Assembly: GCA_902363045.1 (NCBI GenBank)
Contig: CABIYX010000001.1
Span: forward strand, 147,737-211,736
From: Clostridiales bacterium
GTDB taxonomy: Bacteria > Bacillota > Clostridia > Oscillospirales > Oscillospiraceae
Direction of reading: 5' to 3'
Length of the DNA: 64,000 nucleotides
Position 1 is the first letter of the stretch. Every line of letters begins with the position of its first letter. Both the position numbers and the translations under genes were made by a program. The notes below the pieces were generated by a model that saw nothing but the letters and a program-made list of their open reading frames with translations, ran no database searches and was not told the DNA's origin. This document shows positions 31,749 to 40,979 of this stretch, piece after piece.

Positions 31749-34700
31749 TCAATAGCCGGTTTTGGGGAGATTGGGCTGATTGAGCTTGACGATCAGGGTG
31801 ATCCATGCGGCGCGTCCGGTCTCCCACTGGCTCATATATTGGCCACCCGCGTCGGCCCGGTTGACCACCTGATAGCCATTGGCAAGGTTGGCGCTGGTCT
31901 GGGTGGTAACGGTAGGCTTTACCACAGAAGCAAAGCCAGCCGGCACCTTGCCGAACTCCAGACGCACATCCGTGACCACCTCGTCCTGCATCAGCGAGAT
32001 GGCGGAAAGGTCAAAGGCATAATTGTTGGTGCTGAGCAGGTTGGTAGCAAGCACCCGGTAGTCATTGTAATTGGTCTTATAGGTGATCTGGTAGTTGAGA
32101 CGGGTGTTATAGGTGCCGGTTGTGATGGTCTTGGCTGTGGCGCAGTCGGTGGGGAAGCGGTCGTGGAGGTAGAAGTTCTCCAGCGGCACATTGGAATTGT
32201 TCGCCACGGTAAGGTCATAGCGCATGGAATCTCCGGCCAGAAGTTGCTTGTTGCCGGTCTTGGTGACAGTGACCTTCAGATTGGCCGGCTTGTCATAGGC
32301 CGCGATTTTGATGATCTGCCCCGCATACTCCAGTGTGACATCGTGGACGGTAGGATCAAGCTGGAAATAGGCAGGCGCGGTGACTTCCCGGATTTTATAG
32401 CGTGTCAAAGGCAGGGGTTTGGAGGCCGCAACACCCCGGGCATCGGTAGTGATATAGTCCACCACCCGGCCGCTGCGCTCATTGATGATTTCATAGACTG
32501 CTCCCTGGAGGGGAGTCCCGGCCGGAACGCCTGTGACGGAGTTTGCTTCGGCGGCGTATTTGTAGATCTGAATTTGACCTGTGATGGCTTCGTTGACCCA
32601 CTCAATTTCCGCCGTGCGGCCCGGACGCACATAGACGGTCTTATATTCCTTATCCAAGATGTAGCCCTCGGCCGCCTCCAGCTCTCTCAGATAAAAGCGT
32701 CCGCTGGTATTGGCACCATCCGGGAGATCATCAGCGGTGATATAAACATAGCCGTCATCGTCGCTGGTGAACTCACCGATGGGATTGCGGTCCTCGTCGT
32801 AGAGTAAGAACTTGACGCCATAGATACCTTCTCCGCTGGTATCCACCTTGTGGATCAGGATTCCAGATGCGGCGGCGTTGGTGACCCGCAGAGTGGTCAC
32901 TTTCCCGTCTTTAACTTCAAAATAGTGCGGGGTGTCGTCCAGCACGAAATCCGGGTTGGCCTCGATCTCAATCGCGTAATAAGAGCCGTCCTCCAGGGCA
33001 AGGTAGGCCCTGCCGTTTTTATCGGTAGTGATGGTATCTACCAAGGCATCATCCATGCGGCGGATCTCAAAAGTGGTATCGGGAATTCTTTCGGAGGTCT
33101 TGCTCGCGTTGACCTTGATAATTTCAATTCCGCCTATGGGATTGTTGTAAAAATACAGCTCCTGCGTGTCATTGGGATTGATCACCACGGTTTGGGACTG
33201 CGTATTGGGGTCAATCGTATAGCCCGGGATGCTTTCCACCTCCGTTACCACCACTGTGCCTGTGAGGCCGGAAAGAATAATCTGACCTTCCGAGTTGGTC
33301 CAGTACAGGCCATTGCTGGAGAGCTGCCCGCTGTCGGCATCCACAAAACTTCCGTCAGAGTATGTGATTTTGAATTGTACCCCTTCAAGCGGCGTTTTCT
33401 TGTCATTGCCAGAGAGTTTGTGGATAATGAGTTGTCCTGTGGGTTGATTGCGAAATTCGAGGGTAACCGTTTGCCCGGCTTGGATTTGGGCCGTCTGGGG
33501 TGTGTCATCCAGGATGAAACCATCTTTCGCCCGGGTTTCTTTGACCACGAGTGTGGTGCCAGGGTCGATGCCCTCAATGAGGATGGTCCCCGCGGAATCG
33601 GTCACGAAGTAGCCGTTGCTGTCGCCCACCACGGTCCCGTCGCTCTCAGTCACAAAGAACTGAACATCAGAAATCGGGGAATTGTCGGCACTGGACACCT
33701 TTTTGATAAGCAGCGAGCCCTTGGGGCTGTTGTTAAAATAGACCTGAACAACCTCCTGATCTTTGCCGGAGAGGTACACTGTTTGGGGCGGGGTGTCGAT
33801 CACATGAGAGCCGTCACTGGAGAGCTCTTCGATAATGTAAGTGCCGGCCTTGCAGCCCGTGACGGTGAAAGAGCCGTTCACCGAAGTTCGGTAAGTGCCG
33901 ATGACCGTGCCGCCGGTGCCGGAGGTGTTGCCGGAGAGATACCGGACCTGGAACACAGCCCCCTCAATAGCGGCCCCGGTCTCACTGTCATATTTCCATA
34001 CGGAAATAGCTGAGAGCGGTCTGTTGAGGAAGCGGAATGTATGGCCCTCACCAGCGGCGATAAAGGCCTCCTGTGTGTCCGGGTCCGCCAGAGCAAAGCC
34101 CGGTGCAGGCTCCAGCTCCTTTACCCGAAACCAACCGTCACGAAGAGAGAGGTCCGGGTCGGAGAGCACGATACGGCCCTCTTCATCGGTGTAGAAAACG
34201 CCCAGGTCGTTGTACTCTCCGGTAGCGGTGTTGTTGGAGGCATACCAGACCTGGAACGGCACATTTTCGATTCGATCATGTGTGATGGAATTTTCCTTGA
34301 TGATCTCGATGGTCGGGCGCTTATAATTTTGGAAATAGACATCCCGATCCCGGTTGGGGAGCAGCGTCACCATCTGAGACTCCTCGGCCAGCAGGTAGGG
34401 CTCCGGGACCGACTTTTCGATGATCTCCACGACGCCGGGCAGCAAGTTCTCCACCACGGCGACGCCGTTCCCGTCCGTCTCCACTTCCGCGATAGAGTGG
34501 CCGTCCGCACCTTTCACCAAATAGACCGTATGCTCAATAGGCTCCCCGGTGTCGGCGTCGGTTTTATGGATATAGAGGTTGGGGCGCTTGTCGTTGGTCA
34601 GAGTGATCGTACTGGTCTGGCCCGGGAACAGTTCTACATGGTGCTCGGTATCGTCCGGGATGTGGTCCTGCACAGAGGACAATTCGCGGACGGAATAAAC

Positions 34701-36953
34701 GCCAGGCTCCAGATCGGAAATCAGGATCTCGCCATTGGAATTGGTGGTGCGGTCCAGGTAGTGGCTGCCGTCCTCAATCCTGGCGATGCGGAAAGTCACC
34801 CCGGCCAGCCGGGAGCCATCGCTGCTCAGTTTGATAAGCTGGAGGGAGGGCTTGACATGGTTGGTAAAAACGAATTGGGCGTCTTCATTTGGCTTCAGCT
34901 CAATGATGCGCTGGGCCTCATCGATGATGTAGCCATCACAGGATTTTTCAGTTACCACATAGGAGCCGGCAGGGAGCATAGACAGGTCGATTTCTCCGCT
35001 CTGGTCAGTCCGGAACTCCTGGGGGCCATAGGTCCCCTCCACCGATTTGATCTCGAATACAGCGTTGGGGATTACCTTGGAGGGATCGTCGGAATCCACC
35101 TTGATGAGCTTTAATCCCGGCTTCATGTCGTTGAAAAACATCAGCTCTTTAATGCCGTCTCCAGCGTGGAGCTCTACCTCCTGGGGGGTGGTGTCCAGAA
35201 TGTGCCCCTCATCGCCGGTATCTACCTCAAACGCCCGGTAAGTACCTGGCTCTGCATCGGCAATCAAGATTTCACCAAATTGATCCGTCTTGAAATTGCC
35301 TAAAAATTCGCCATCCCGATAAACAGCGAAAGTGACATTGGGCATGGCGACCATATTTTTTCGATCATATTTGATGATCCGCAATCCCGGTAACTCCTCG
35401 TTGATGATAGGGATTGTGGTGGTCTCACCGGCCACCACCGTGGCGGTGTAGACGGTATCATCCAACTGCCAGCCCACCGGAGCAGTCTTCTCCTGAATCC
35501 GGTATGCGCCCAAGGGAATCGCATCGAAAATAGCAACGCCTGCACTTGATGTCGTAGCGGTAAAGGTCTGTCCCGACTCAATATGCTCGACTGTGATGAC
35601 TGCCCCCGGCAGGTTCATGCCGGTATTGGATTTTTTCTCAATACGCAGAGTACCGTAGGGGTCATTAAAAAATGTCACCTCGGCTACTTCATCGTAGACG
35701 ACGGTGACATTCTGGGCAGGCTCCTCGCTGATCATATAATGCTGTGGAGCTTCCCGTTCAACTACGGTATAATTCCCGCTCTTTTTAAGCGGAATTTCGA
35801 TGCGGCCGTCCCCGTTGGTCACAAAAGTACCTACGGAATCACCGTCGGGGCCGATGACCTCGAACAGTGCCCCACTAATTGGAATCTCGGTGCCGGTCTC
35901 ATACTTGATGATGCGCAATCCGGTTTCATACTCGATGGTCGTAGCGTCCGAGTAGTTGCTGTATGCGGACAACTGCATTGTTGTAGTGGGGTCAGTATCT
36001 ACCACATAATTCTGGAGTTCGCCATATTCATCTTTCTCTTGACATATCGCAAAAAATACAGCGTACTTATAGACATTTGTGTTGAAAGACAACTGGACGC
36101 TGCCGGTCTTGCCCTGCACACTTTCCAGAGGATATAGGATTTTGAATTTGCCGGCATAGCCGTCGCCTGTACCCTCAGTGGTGATCGTGGTAATATCCTG
36201 ATTATTCATGTCCACGATGCGGGTCCCATCAGGTACATCGTCCGGCACAGAAAACGCGACATTGACGGAGTAATCGCATACCCAGGTTTTAGACCAGAAA
36301 GTAAAGACCTGTTGCTTGTACTGCTTTCCGTCAATGGTGACCTCATAGGCGGTATCCCGGTCTGGGGTACAGGTCACTTCAGGGGAGAGCATTTCATTCC
36401 AGGCCGTACCACGGGCGTAAACGTCCTTTGCCGCAGCCAAAATCTTCTGTGCTCTTTGAAGTTCTACGCCGGTCAGGTTGGGATTGACCTTGAGGTTGTT
36501 GATGTCCCAGTTGCTGAGAAGATAACACCACAGGGCCATTTTAGTTGCGTAGTAGCCCTGATATTTGTTTTCCAGTCCCAGCTCGGCCAGGCTTCGCGTG
36601 GGATAGCCGTTGGCCACGATACCGACAACCTTGGGATCGCTGGCTTTTTCATCGGCGAGATATTCAATACTCTCACCGACTCCCACGGTCTGAGGGACCC
36701 CCAGCGTGTTCGGGTTGACACAGTAAGCGGGAATCTCCCGAGTGCTCCCGCTCCCGTTATCATAATTGTAATAGGTGTAAATTTGGGATCTGATCCGCCC
36801 ATTGATGGACAGATAAGACATTTCAACCCCGCCATTGTAAATCTGAACTTCCCCCAAGGCTTCCTCTGGGGTGGACGCAGCAAAAGCGGCGGTTGGCAGG
36901 AGCCCCATGACCGCAAGGAGAGCCAGGAGCATCGAAATCAGTCTTTTTTTCAT
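31749..36953 (-). CDS. Giant SpaA/Cna_B-repeat surface adhesin with thioester-like domain
   Basis: A 1734-residue secreted protein. A signal peptide (LISMLLALLAVMGLLPTAAFA) precedes a thioester-type domain with Cys in IPAYCVNPNT and the ATKMALWCYL segment, where the family motif is normally TQxA; the Gln is replaced by Lys. About thirteen SpaA-type Cna_B repeats of 85-100 residues follow, each opening like GLRIIKYE or GSLLIKKVSS and closing with a FxNxP-like strand, many expected to form Lys-Asn isopeptide bonds. A DUF11-like domain and a terminal NLPKTGY end the protein, with no hydrophobic tail or basic anchor. ATG 36953 has GGAGG upstream. It is probably the cell-contact adhesin of the conjugative element. 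Confidence 0.9.
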   Translation of the reverse strand: MKKRLISMLLALLAVMGLLPTAAFAASTPEEALGEVQIYNGGVEMSYLSINGRIRSQIYTYYNYDNGSGSTREIPAYCVNPNTLGVPQTVGVGESIEYLADEKASDPKVVGIVANGYPTRSLAELGLENKYQGYYATKMALWCYLLSNWDINNLKVNPNLTGVELQRAQKILAAAKDVYARGTAWNEMLSPEVTCTPDRDTAYEVTIDGKQYKQQVFTFWSKTWVCDYSVNVAFSVPDDVPDGTRIVDMNNQDITTITTEGTGDGYAGKFKILYPLESVQGKTGSVQLSFNTNVYKYAVFFAICQEKDEYGELQNYVVDTDPTTTMQLSAYSNYSDATTIEYETGLRIIKYETGTEIPISGALFEVIGPDGDSVGTFVTNGDGRIEIPLKKSGNYTVVEREAPQHYMISEEPAQNVTVVYDEVAEVTFFNDPYGTLRIEKKSNTGMNLPGAVITVEHIESGQTFTATTSSAGVAIFDAIPLGAYRIQEKTAPVGWQLDDTVYTATVVAGETTTIPIINEELPGLRIIKYDRKNMVAMPNVTFAVYRDGEFLGNFKTDQFGEILIADAEPGTYRAFEVDTGDEGHILDTTPQEVELHAGDGIKELMFFNDMKPGLKLIKVDSDDPSKVIPNAVFEIKSVEGTYGPQEFRTDQSGEIDLSMLPAGSYVVTEKSCDGYIIDEAQRIIELKPNEDAQFVFTNHVKPSLQLIKLSSDGSRLAGVTFRIARIEDGSHYLDRTTNSNGEILISDLEPGVYSVRELSSVQDHIPDDTEHHVELFPGQTSTITLTNDKRPNLYIHKTDADTGEPIEHTVYLVKGADGHSIAEVETDGNGVAVVENLLPGVVEIIEKSVPEPYLLAEESQMVTLLPNRDRDVYFQNYKRPTIEIIKENSITHDRIENVPFQVWYASNNTATGEYNDLGVFYTDEEGRIVLSDPDLSLRDGWFRVKELEPAPGFALADPDTQEAFIAAGEGHTFRFLNRPLSAISVWKYDSETGAAIEGAVFQVRYLSGNTSGTGGTVIGTYRTSVNGSFTVTGCKAGTYIIEELSSDGSHVIDTPPQTVYLSGKDQEVVQVYFNNSPKGSLLIKKVSSADNSPISDVQFFVTESDGTVVGDSNGYFVTDSAGTILIEGIDPGTTLVVKETRAKDGFILDDTPQTAQIQAGQTVTLEFRNQPTGQLIIHKLSGNDKKTPLEGVQFKITYSDGSFVDADSGQLSSNGLYWTNSEGQIILSGLTGTVVVTEVESIPGYTIDPNTQSQTVVINPNDTQELYFYNNPIGGIEIIKVNASKTSERIPDTTFEIRRMDDALVDTITTDKNGRAYLALEDGSYYAIEIEANPDFVLDDTPHYFEVKDGKVTTLRVTNAAASGILIHKVDTSGEGIYGVKFLLYDEDRNPIGEFTSDDDGYVYITADDLPDGANTSGRFYLRELEAAEGYILDKEYKTVYVRPGRTAEIEWVNEAITGQIQIYKYAAEANSVTGVPAGTPLQGAVYEIINERSGRVVDYITTDARGVAASKPLPLTRYKIREVTAPAYFQLDPTVHDVTLEYAGQIIKIAAYDKPANLKVTVTKTGNKQLLAGDSMRYDLTVANNSNVPLENFYLHDRFPTDCATAKTITTGTYNTRLNYQITYKTNYNDYRVLATNLLSTNNYAFDLSAISLMQDEVVTDVRLEFGKVPAGFASVVKPTVTTQTSANLANGYQVVNRADAGGQYMSQWETGRAAWITLIVKLNQPNLPKTGY

Positions 36954-37095
36954 GAGCGACCTCCATAAAAATCGGGAGGACGCCCCTACCCATAGGTGCA
37001 TCCCCCCTTGATTGGGCTTGATTGAATTGTAGGGAATGCAAAATGGGCAAAAAGAAAGACAGTGTGCCGAGTGGCACGCTGCCTTTCTTTCCAAA

Positions 37096-38235
37096 TCAGT
37101 TTATACGAATCTGGTATTCGGTGTGTAGGAATTGACCGTCCTTGTAGACATCCCAGGCCTGCATAGAATAGGTACCAGGTATTCCATTAAACACCTTTAT
37201 AATCTCACTTTCTCGCCAGGGCCAGAACATTTGGTACGCGAGATCTTCTGAAAAGCCAAGGTTGATGTGAACGAGTTGGTTTCCTTTTGAGGTGAGTTTG
37301 GGCGCTCCATTTTCCCAGGTGGTTGAGCTATCCCCAATAGCATTGTAAAGTGTGTAAAGCATCCGCCTGGTTTCATAGAGATTGAGGATACGGAGATGAT
37401 CGCCAGTCTGGTTTTGGAAATGTCTCACCTCCACTTTCGGTAATTCTGGCTGTTCGAGCAAGCTCCAGTCACAGGTTGGCTCCGGCAAGGGACCGATTGG
37501 GCCGGAGGCAAACATGTTCTTGTCCCACCGGCTTACATCAGTGATGGTATAGTTGGTGCCGTCATCGCAGCGGATCACATCGCCCACTTGAGGGATATAC
37601 TGAGAGCCGTCGGCGGGCGGGTTGATGGAGCCGTCTGCATTCCTGCTCAGGGTTTCCCCCTGATGCTCGCTGGAGGCATCAGTATTACCCAGTGCCCGGT
37701 AGAGCATGACCGCCAAATCACCGCGGGTGACTTCAGCTTTAACAGCAACTTCCACCGAAGTCAGCCCAAAGTCCAATGCCGTCTGGCAGGCGGTAGAGTA
37801 GTCCCATTCGGTGTCCGGCAGGTCCATATATCTCAGAACAACAGTGCAGGCGGCCGCAGGTGTCACTCCATCGTCGGCGCCAAAGGCCCCGGTATCATAG
37901 CCGACCATCAGGCCGTTGGCATAGCAGTAACCAACATAGAGCCTGGCCCACTCCGGCACATCCGGGAATTTACATTGTCCGGTATAGAATGCCTGATCGA
38001 CCTGCACATGCTCTGGGTTTCCATGCAGGCGGGTCAGGACTGTGGCCAGCTGGGCCCGGGTCAGTCCAGAGTCCAGGTTCATCTCGCCATTGCCGTCACC
38101 GACCATGATCCCCTGCTCACGGAGATAGGCTGCGGAGGTTTCCTGCTCGCTGTTGTCTGCGGCGCTTACCTTAACCGGCAGTACAAACAGCAGGCACAGA
38201 CAAAGGAACAACGGTAAAAGGCGTTTTTGTTTCAT
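37096..38235 (-). CDS. Secreted SLH-domain protein
   Basis: A 379-residue exported protein: signal peptide (LLPLFLCLCLLFVLPVKVSA), three S-layer-homology-like units (MNLDSGLTRAQLATVLTRL, FPDVPEWARLYVGYCYANGLMVGY, KAEVTRGDLAVMLYRAL) that should bind secondary wall polymer, and an unrecognised C-terminal domain of about 170 residues (DVIRCDDGTNYTITDVSRWDK). It is encoded between a 69-aa protein and the adhesin, so it may help display the adhesin on the wall. No enzyme motif was seen. Confidence 0.82.
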   Translation of the reverse strand: MKQKRLLPLFLCLCLLFVLPVKVSAADNSEQETSAAYLREQGIMVGDGNGEMNLDSGLTRAQLATVLTRLHGNPEHVQVDQAFYTGQCKFPDVPEWARLYVGYCYANGLMVGYDTGAFGADDGVTPAAACTVVLRYMDLPDTEWDYSTACQTALDFGLTSVEVAVKAEVTRGDLAVMLYRALGNTDASSEHQGETLSRNADGSINPPADGSQYIPQVGDVIRCDDGTNYTITDVSRWDKNMFASGPIGPLPEPTCDWSLLEQPELPKVEVRHFQNQTGDHLRILNLYETRRMLYTLYNAIGDSSTTWENGAPKLTSKGNQLVHINLGFSEDLAYQMFWPWRESEIIKVFNGIPGTYSMQAWDVYKDGQFLHTEYQIRIN

Positions 38236-38239
38236 TCCA

Positions 38240-38449
38240 TTATGCCCCCTTTCGATATAGCGTCGTGCTGGCGCTCATTTTTAGCCGCCGGCATGTGGGA
38301 TCATATTCGCAAGTTTCAAAGATATTAAGACCCCACAATTCTAACTGCTCCGCAATCTCTTCAGGGACATCAAAGGTCATGTCCAGACTGACCCGGAGCG
38401 CGGAATTGTCCAGCAGCCACTCTTTTCCTTTCGGAAACTCCTTAACCAT
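38240..38449 (-). CDS. Small hypothetical protein, 69 aa
   Basis: A 69-residue protein (EFPKGKEWLLDNSALRVSLD, VPEEIAEQLELWGLNIFETC) with no recognised family or signal peptide. A GGGG block lies six bases before the ATG. It is the first gene behind the promoter at 38.5 kb and ends 4 bases before the SLH gene. Confidence 0.6.
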   Translation of the reverse strand: MVKEFPKGKEWLLDNSALRVSLDMTFDVPEEIAEQLELWGLNIFETCEYDPTCRRLKMSASTTLYRKGA

Positions 38450-38489
38450 GACAATCCCCCTTTTCTCGTTGGAGCGTCCTTACAAGACC

Positions 38490-38518
38490 AAAATAAGGCG
38501 AAAATCGGGACTTGTCAA
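38490..38518 (-). promoter_or_regulatory. Internal promoter of the adhesin/transfer block
   Basis: Minus strand TTGACA (38518-38513), 17 bases, TATTTT (38495-38490), about 40 bases before the 69-aa gene. It lies in a 184-bp AT-rich gap between sortase and the adhesin module and could drive the genes that follow toward 24 kb. Confidence 0.65.
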
Positions 38519-38633
38519 AGGTTTTTTTGAAACGCCTTTACCGATAAAACGAAAGTCAATAAATATGTTCTGCGATTTTGCTATTTTCACATAATTCCCA
38601 ATGAAAGCGCCAAGGAAATATTCGATAAAAATT

Positions 38634-39386
38634 TTATGAACTTATTTCGATCCCCTGAACACAAACCCGTTTGGTAGGCTGATTGGCCAAGCAGGTGATA
38701 ATCGTGATCCGGTTGTCTGAGGTGCTGTTCAAATAGCTCCAGTCAGTCCAGTCTATGATCTTGACCGAACTCACCGCATAGGTCCTTGTCCCCAGGCTGG
38801 TCTGATACCGAATGGTATCGCCAATTTCCAGATCCTTGATTGCGCCGATGTTGTGGCTGGAGCCCCGGTTGTGTCCGCACAGACCGATGTTTCCCTCCCA
38901 GGCGCTTGTGCTGGGGAAGTGGCCCACACCTTTGCGCATGGAAGCAGAATCAGTACCGTCATAAGCCTTATAGCGAATTCCCAGGCTGGGGATTACCAGA
39001 GTACCAATGCTGCCATCGTTCCGCTCTACTTCGCTCACCGCTGTGAACTGGGTCGCTGGAAGCGTGGGAACATCTCCCCACTGGATGGGGTAGCTGCTTC
39101 CGGAACTATCGGGGTAAATGCTCCCACTTCCTGAATTGATCCCGTATTCCAGTGAAGAGCCGCTGTTGATGGAGATCCCGGGGGCGCTGTCGGCCAGGGG
39201 ATCAAGAAAGTCCACCGCGTTTGTGCCACCGTAGTTATACTGAGCCCCGTAGACCTCTTCGTAGGAAGTGCTCCCATAGAAGTCCTTGGGCGCCGGTGTT
39301 TCAAAGTTGTAGTCCGCAGCAAGGGCCGGCGTAGTCATCAGCATGAGCCCCGCCAGGGACAGGCAAAGTCCCCTGAGCCTTTTCAC
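38634..39386 (-). CDS. Sortase with signal peptide but no membrane anchor
   Basis: A 250-residue transpeptidase. The signal sequence (LCLSLAGLMLMTTPALAAD) has a clear AxA cleavage site. A Ser/Gly/Tyr-rich linker follows, then the sortase barrel: conserved His in GLCGHNRG, catalytic Cys in ITIITCLAN and the supporting Arg in QPTKRVCVQG. Most sortases are membrane-anchored; here no second hydrophobic segment exists, so the mature enzyme may be released into the wall space. The GTG start overlaps the preceding stop (GTGA), so it is coupled to the 368-aa membrane protein. The obvious substrate is the LPKTGY-ending adhesin. Confidence 0.87.
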   Translation of the reverse strand: MKRLRGLCLSLAGLMLMTTPALAADYNFETPAPKDFYGSTSYEEVYGAQYNYGGTNAVDFLDPLADSAPGISINSGSSLEYGINSGSGSIYPDSSGSSYPIQWGDVPTLPATQFTAVSEVERNDGSIGTLVIPSLGIRYKAYDGTDSASMRKGVGHFPSTSAWEGNIGLCGHNRGSSHNIGAIKDLEIGDTIRYQTSLGTRTYAVSSVKIIDWTDWSYLNSTSDNRITIITCLANQPTKRVCVQGIEISS

Positions 39387-40489
39387 GATTCACTTTCCTC
39401 CTTTTCCTCCGCATCCTCCTTGATGGCAAACCAGTAACTGTCCTGCCCGTCGTAGGCCTCCACCAGATGGGTGCGGCTCCCGCCATACATCTGGATAGTG
39501 ATGATCCTGCCGGCGAGCTTATGGGCCAGCTTGCTGGGAAGCTCCACGCTTGCGTCTCCAGCCGGGTATTCCCGGAGCTTCGTCAGATCCAGCTTAGGGG
39601 TGCGGGTGGAAATCTTCTGCTTGCCCAATTTCTTATAGGCGACGCCTCGGGCGTTCATAGCATAAATTACTGCGCGGGGCCGTTTCATGATATAAATAAT
39701 GCCCCCGGTACCTGCAAGCAGCAAAAGCCCTCCCCCGGCGAGGAGCCACATGGGATTGAGGCCAGCCAGGAATCCCACCGGACTTCCAAGGTAGGTCACG
39801 GTGTACTTGACTGCTTCAACACCCTCGGCCTTTATTTCGCCGGTATAGCTGGCCGTTGTCACATATCCGGTAGCTACACTTCTGCTCCCCGTAGCGGTAT
39901 AAGTTGCCGTAGCCGTGTATGAAGTGGGAACCAGCGTATCATCGGCCAGGCCGGTCCCTGTCACGGTCCAGGAAATGTCACTCAGCTTCAAGGTGCTTCC
40001 GTTTTTGACAGTAGTAGTAGGGACATAGGAGGGATCGTTTCGGTCCAGGCCTGTAAACTGCTTGGTATCGGTAATCGTATAGTATTTAGTGGTATAGCCT
40101 GCGGCTTCGGTTTGGATTGTAGTGTGGTCCAGAGTCAGCACTCCGGAATAGCCATCCTTGTTGTACTCCATGCTGGCATCCAGCTGTTCCAGAATAGCCG
40201 CAAGATCATCTACATCTGTTTCCAGCGTGACGACCTCCGTTTGGATTTTAGAATCCTCGAATGTCTGTTCCTCTTTGACCGTTTCAAGATGGTGGTAGGA
40301 ATAGCCCTCCACCTCGAAAGGCTCCTCTACCAGACCGCTGGGGTCTGCATCAGGGGGAAGCATATAGGTTTTGACGATGAGCTGTCGGCCATCCCGATTT
40401 TCGGATATTACATCCTCGGGAATATAGGCGGCGGAGGCAGTGACCGTCAGCATACAAAAAAGCGCCAGCAGGATTGCCACTTTTTTCAT
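39383..40489 (-). CDS. Secreted single-pass membrane protein of the conjugative element
   Basis: A 368-residue protein: signal peptide (VAILLALFCMLTVTASAA), an extracellular beta-rich region of about 220 residues with Thr/Ser/Tyr repeats (TATATYTATGSRSVATGYVT), a transmembrane helix (MWLLAGGGLLLLAGTGGIIYIM) and a basic-to-acidic cytoplasmic tail. No family recognised. It is coupled to the sortase gene (GTGA) and to a 30-residue upstream gene (ATGA). It may present or position surface proteins during transfer. Confidence 0.7.
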   Translation of the reverse strand: MKKVAILLALFCMLTVTASAAYIPEDVISENRDGRQLIVKTYMLPPDADPSGLVEEPFEVEGYSYHHLETVKEEQTFEDSKIQTEVVTLETDVDDLAAILEQLDASMEYNKDGYSGVLTLDHTTIQTEAAGYTTKYYTITDTKQFTGLDRNDPSYVPTTTVKNGSTLKLSDISWTVTGTGLADDTLVPTSYTATATYTATGSRSVATGYVTTASYTGEIKAEGVEAVKYTVTYLGSPVGFLAGLNPMWLLAGGGLLLLAGTGGIIYIMKRPRAVIYAMNARGVAYKKLGKQKISTRTPKLDLTKLREYPAGDASVELPSKLAHKLAGRIITIQMYGGSRTHLVEAYDGQDSYWFAIKEDAEEKEESES

Positions 40490-40578
40490 ACCTTACACCA
40501 CCAGCCTTTCCAGAGCGCCAGGACCAGTGCGGGGACTCCGATGGCAAGCCCAGCCCAAATGAATTTGTGTTTCGTCAT
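40486..40578 (-). CDS. 30-residue membrane microprotein
   Basis: A very short gene: ATG 40578 preceded by ACGGAGGTATCACAGT, stop overlapping the next ATG (ATGA). The product begins MTKHKFIW and continues with a hydrophobic helix AGLAIGVPALVLALW and a GWWCKV end. Both its start and its stop form four-base overlaps with the neighbouring genes, which supports real translation. A single-span membrane peptide of unknown role. Confidence 0.62.
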   Translation of the reverse strand: MTKHKFIWAGLAIGVPALVLALWKGWWCKV

Positions 40579-40979
40579 ACTGTGATACCTCCGTTGAGAA
40601 AGAATTTTATGGACAGCTCTTGCGTAGAGCATGATCCATCTCTGATGTGCGTCAAACAGTCCAGGGAGCGGTCCAGCGCCTGCATGGTGTTCCGCTTATG
40701 ACGCTTGATAAACGGCGTGAGAAACAGGATGTCCCCGTCATCAGTGAGTGTGAAAATGATGCGGACCAGGTTTTTGCTCTTGGCTCGCAGTTCATAGAGC
40801 GCCTGGTAACGCTCGATGCAGAAGTGCTTGACATAGGGCTCGCGCATGACTGCCGCTGGAGATTGTAGGAGAAGGGCAAAAAGCGAAAGCAGCTTTTGCC
40901 GTTGCTTTTCATCCAGCAACCCAAAGAACTCCAAAAGGGGAACGCTCCCCTCAGCCGGTACAGCAATCAGCAGTTTCAT
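40575..40979 (-). CDS. RelE/HigB (Gp49-like) family protein without visible antitoxin
   Basis: A 134-residue protein whose centre (YVKHFCIERYQALYELRAKS, NLVRIIFTLTDDGDILFLTPFIKRHKRN) matches the Gp49/HigB branch of RelE-like toxins: the LYELR start, VRIIF strand and FIKR segment. Such proteins are ribosome-dependent mRNA interferases or their inactive relatives. No HigA-type XRE gene is adjacent; the neighbours are a 148-aa unknown upstream and the microprotein downstream, both overlapping. It may be a regulator or an orphan toxin. ATG 40979 preferred. Confidence 0.68.
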   Translation of the reverse strand: MKLLIAVPAEGSVPLLEFFGLLDEKQRQKLLSLFALLLQSPAAVMREPYVKHFCIERYQALYELRAKSKNLVRIIFTLTDDGDILFLTPFIKRHKRNTMQALDRSLDCLTHIRDGSCSTQELSIKFFLNGGITV

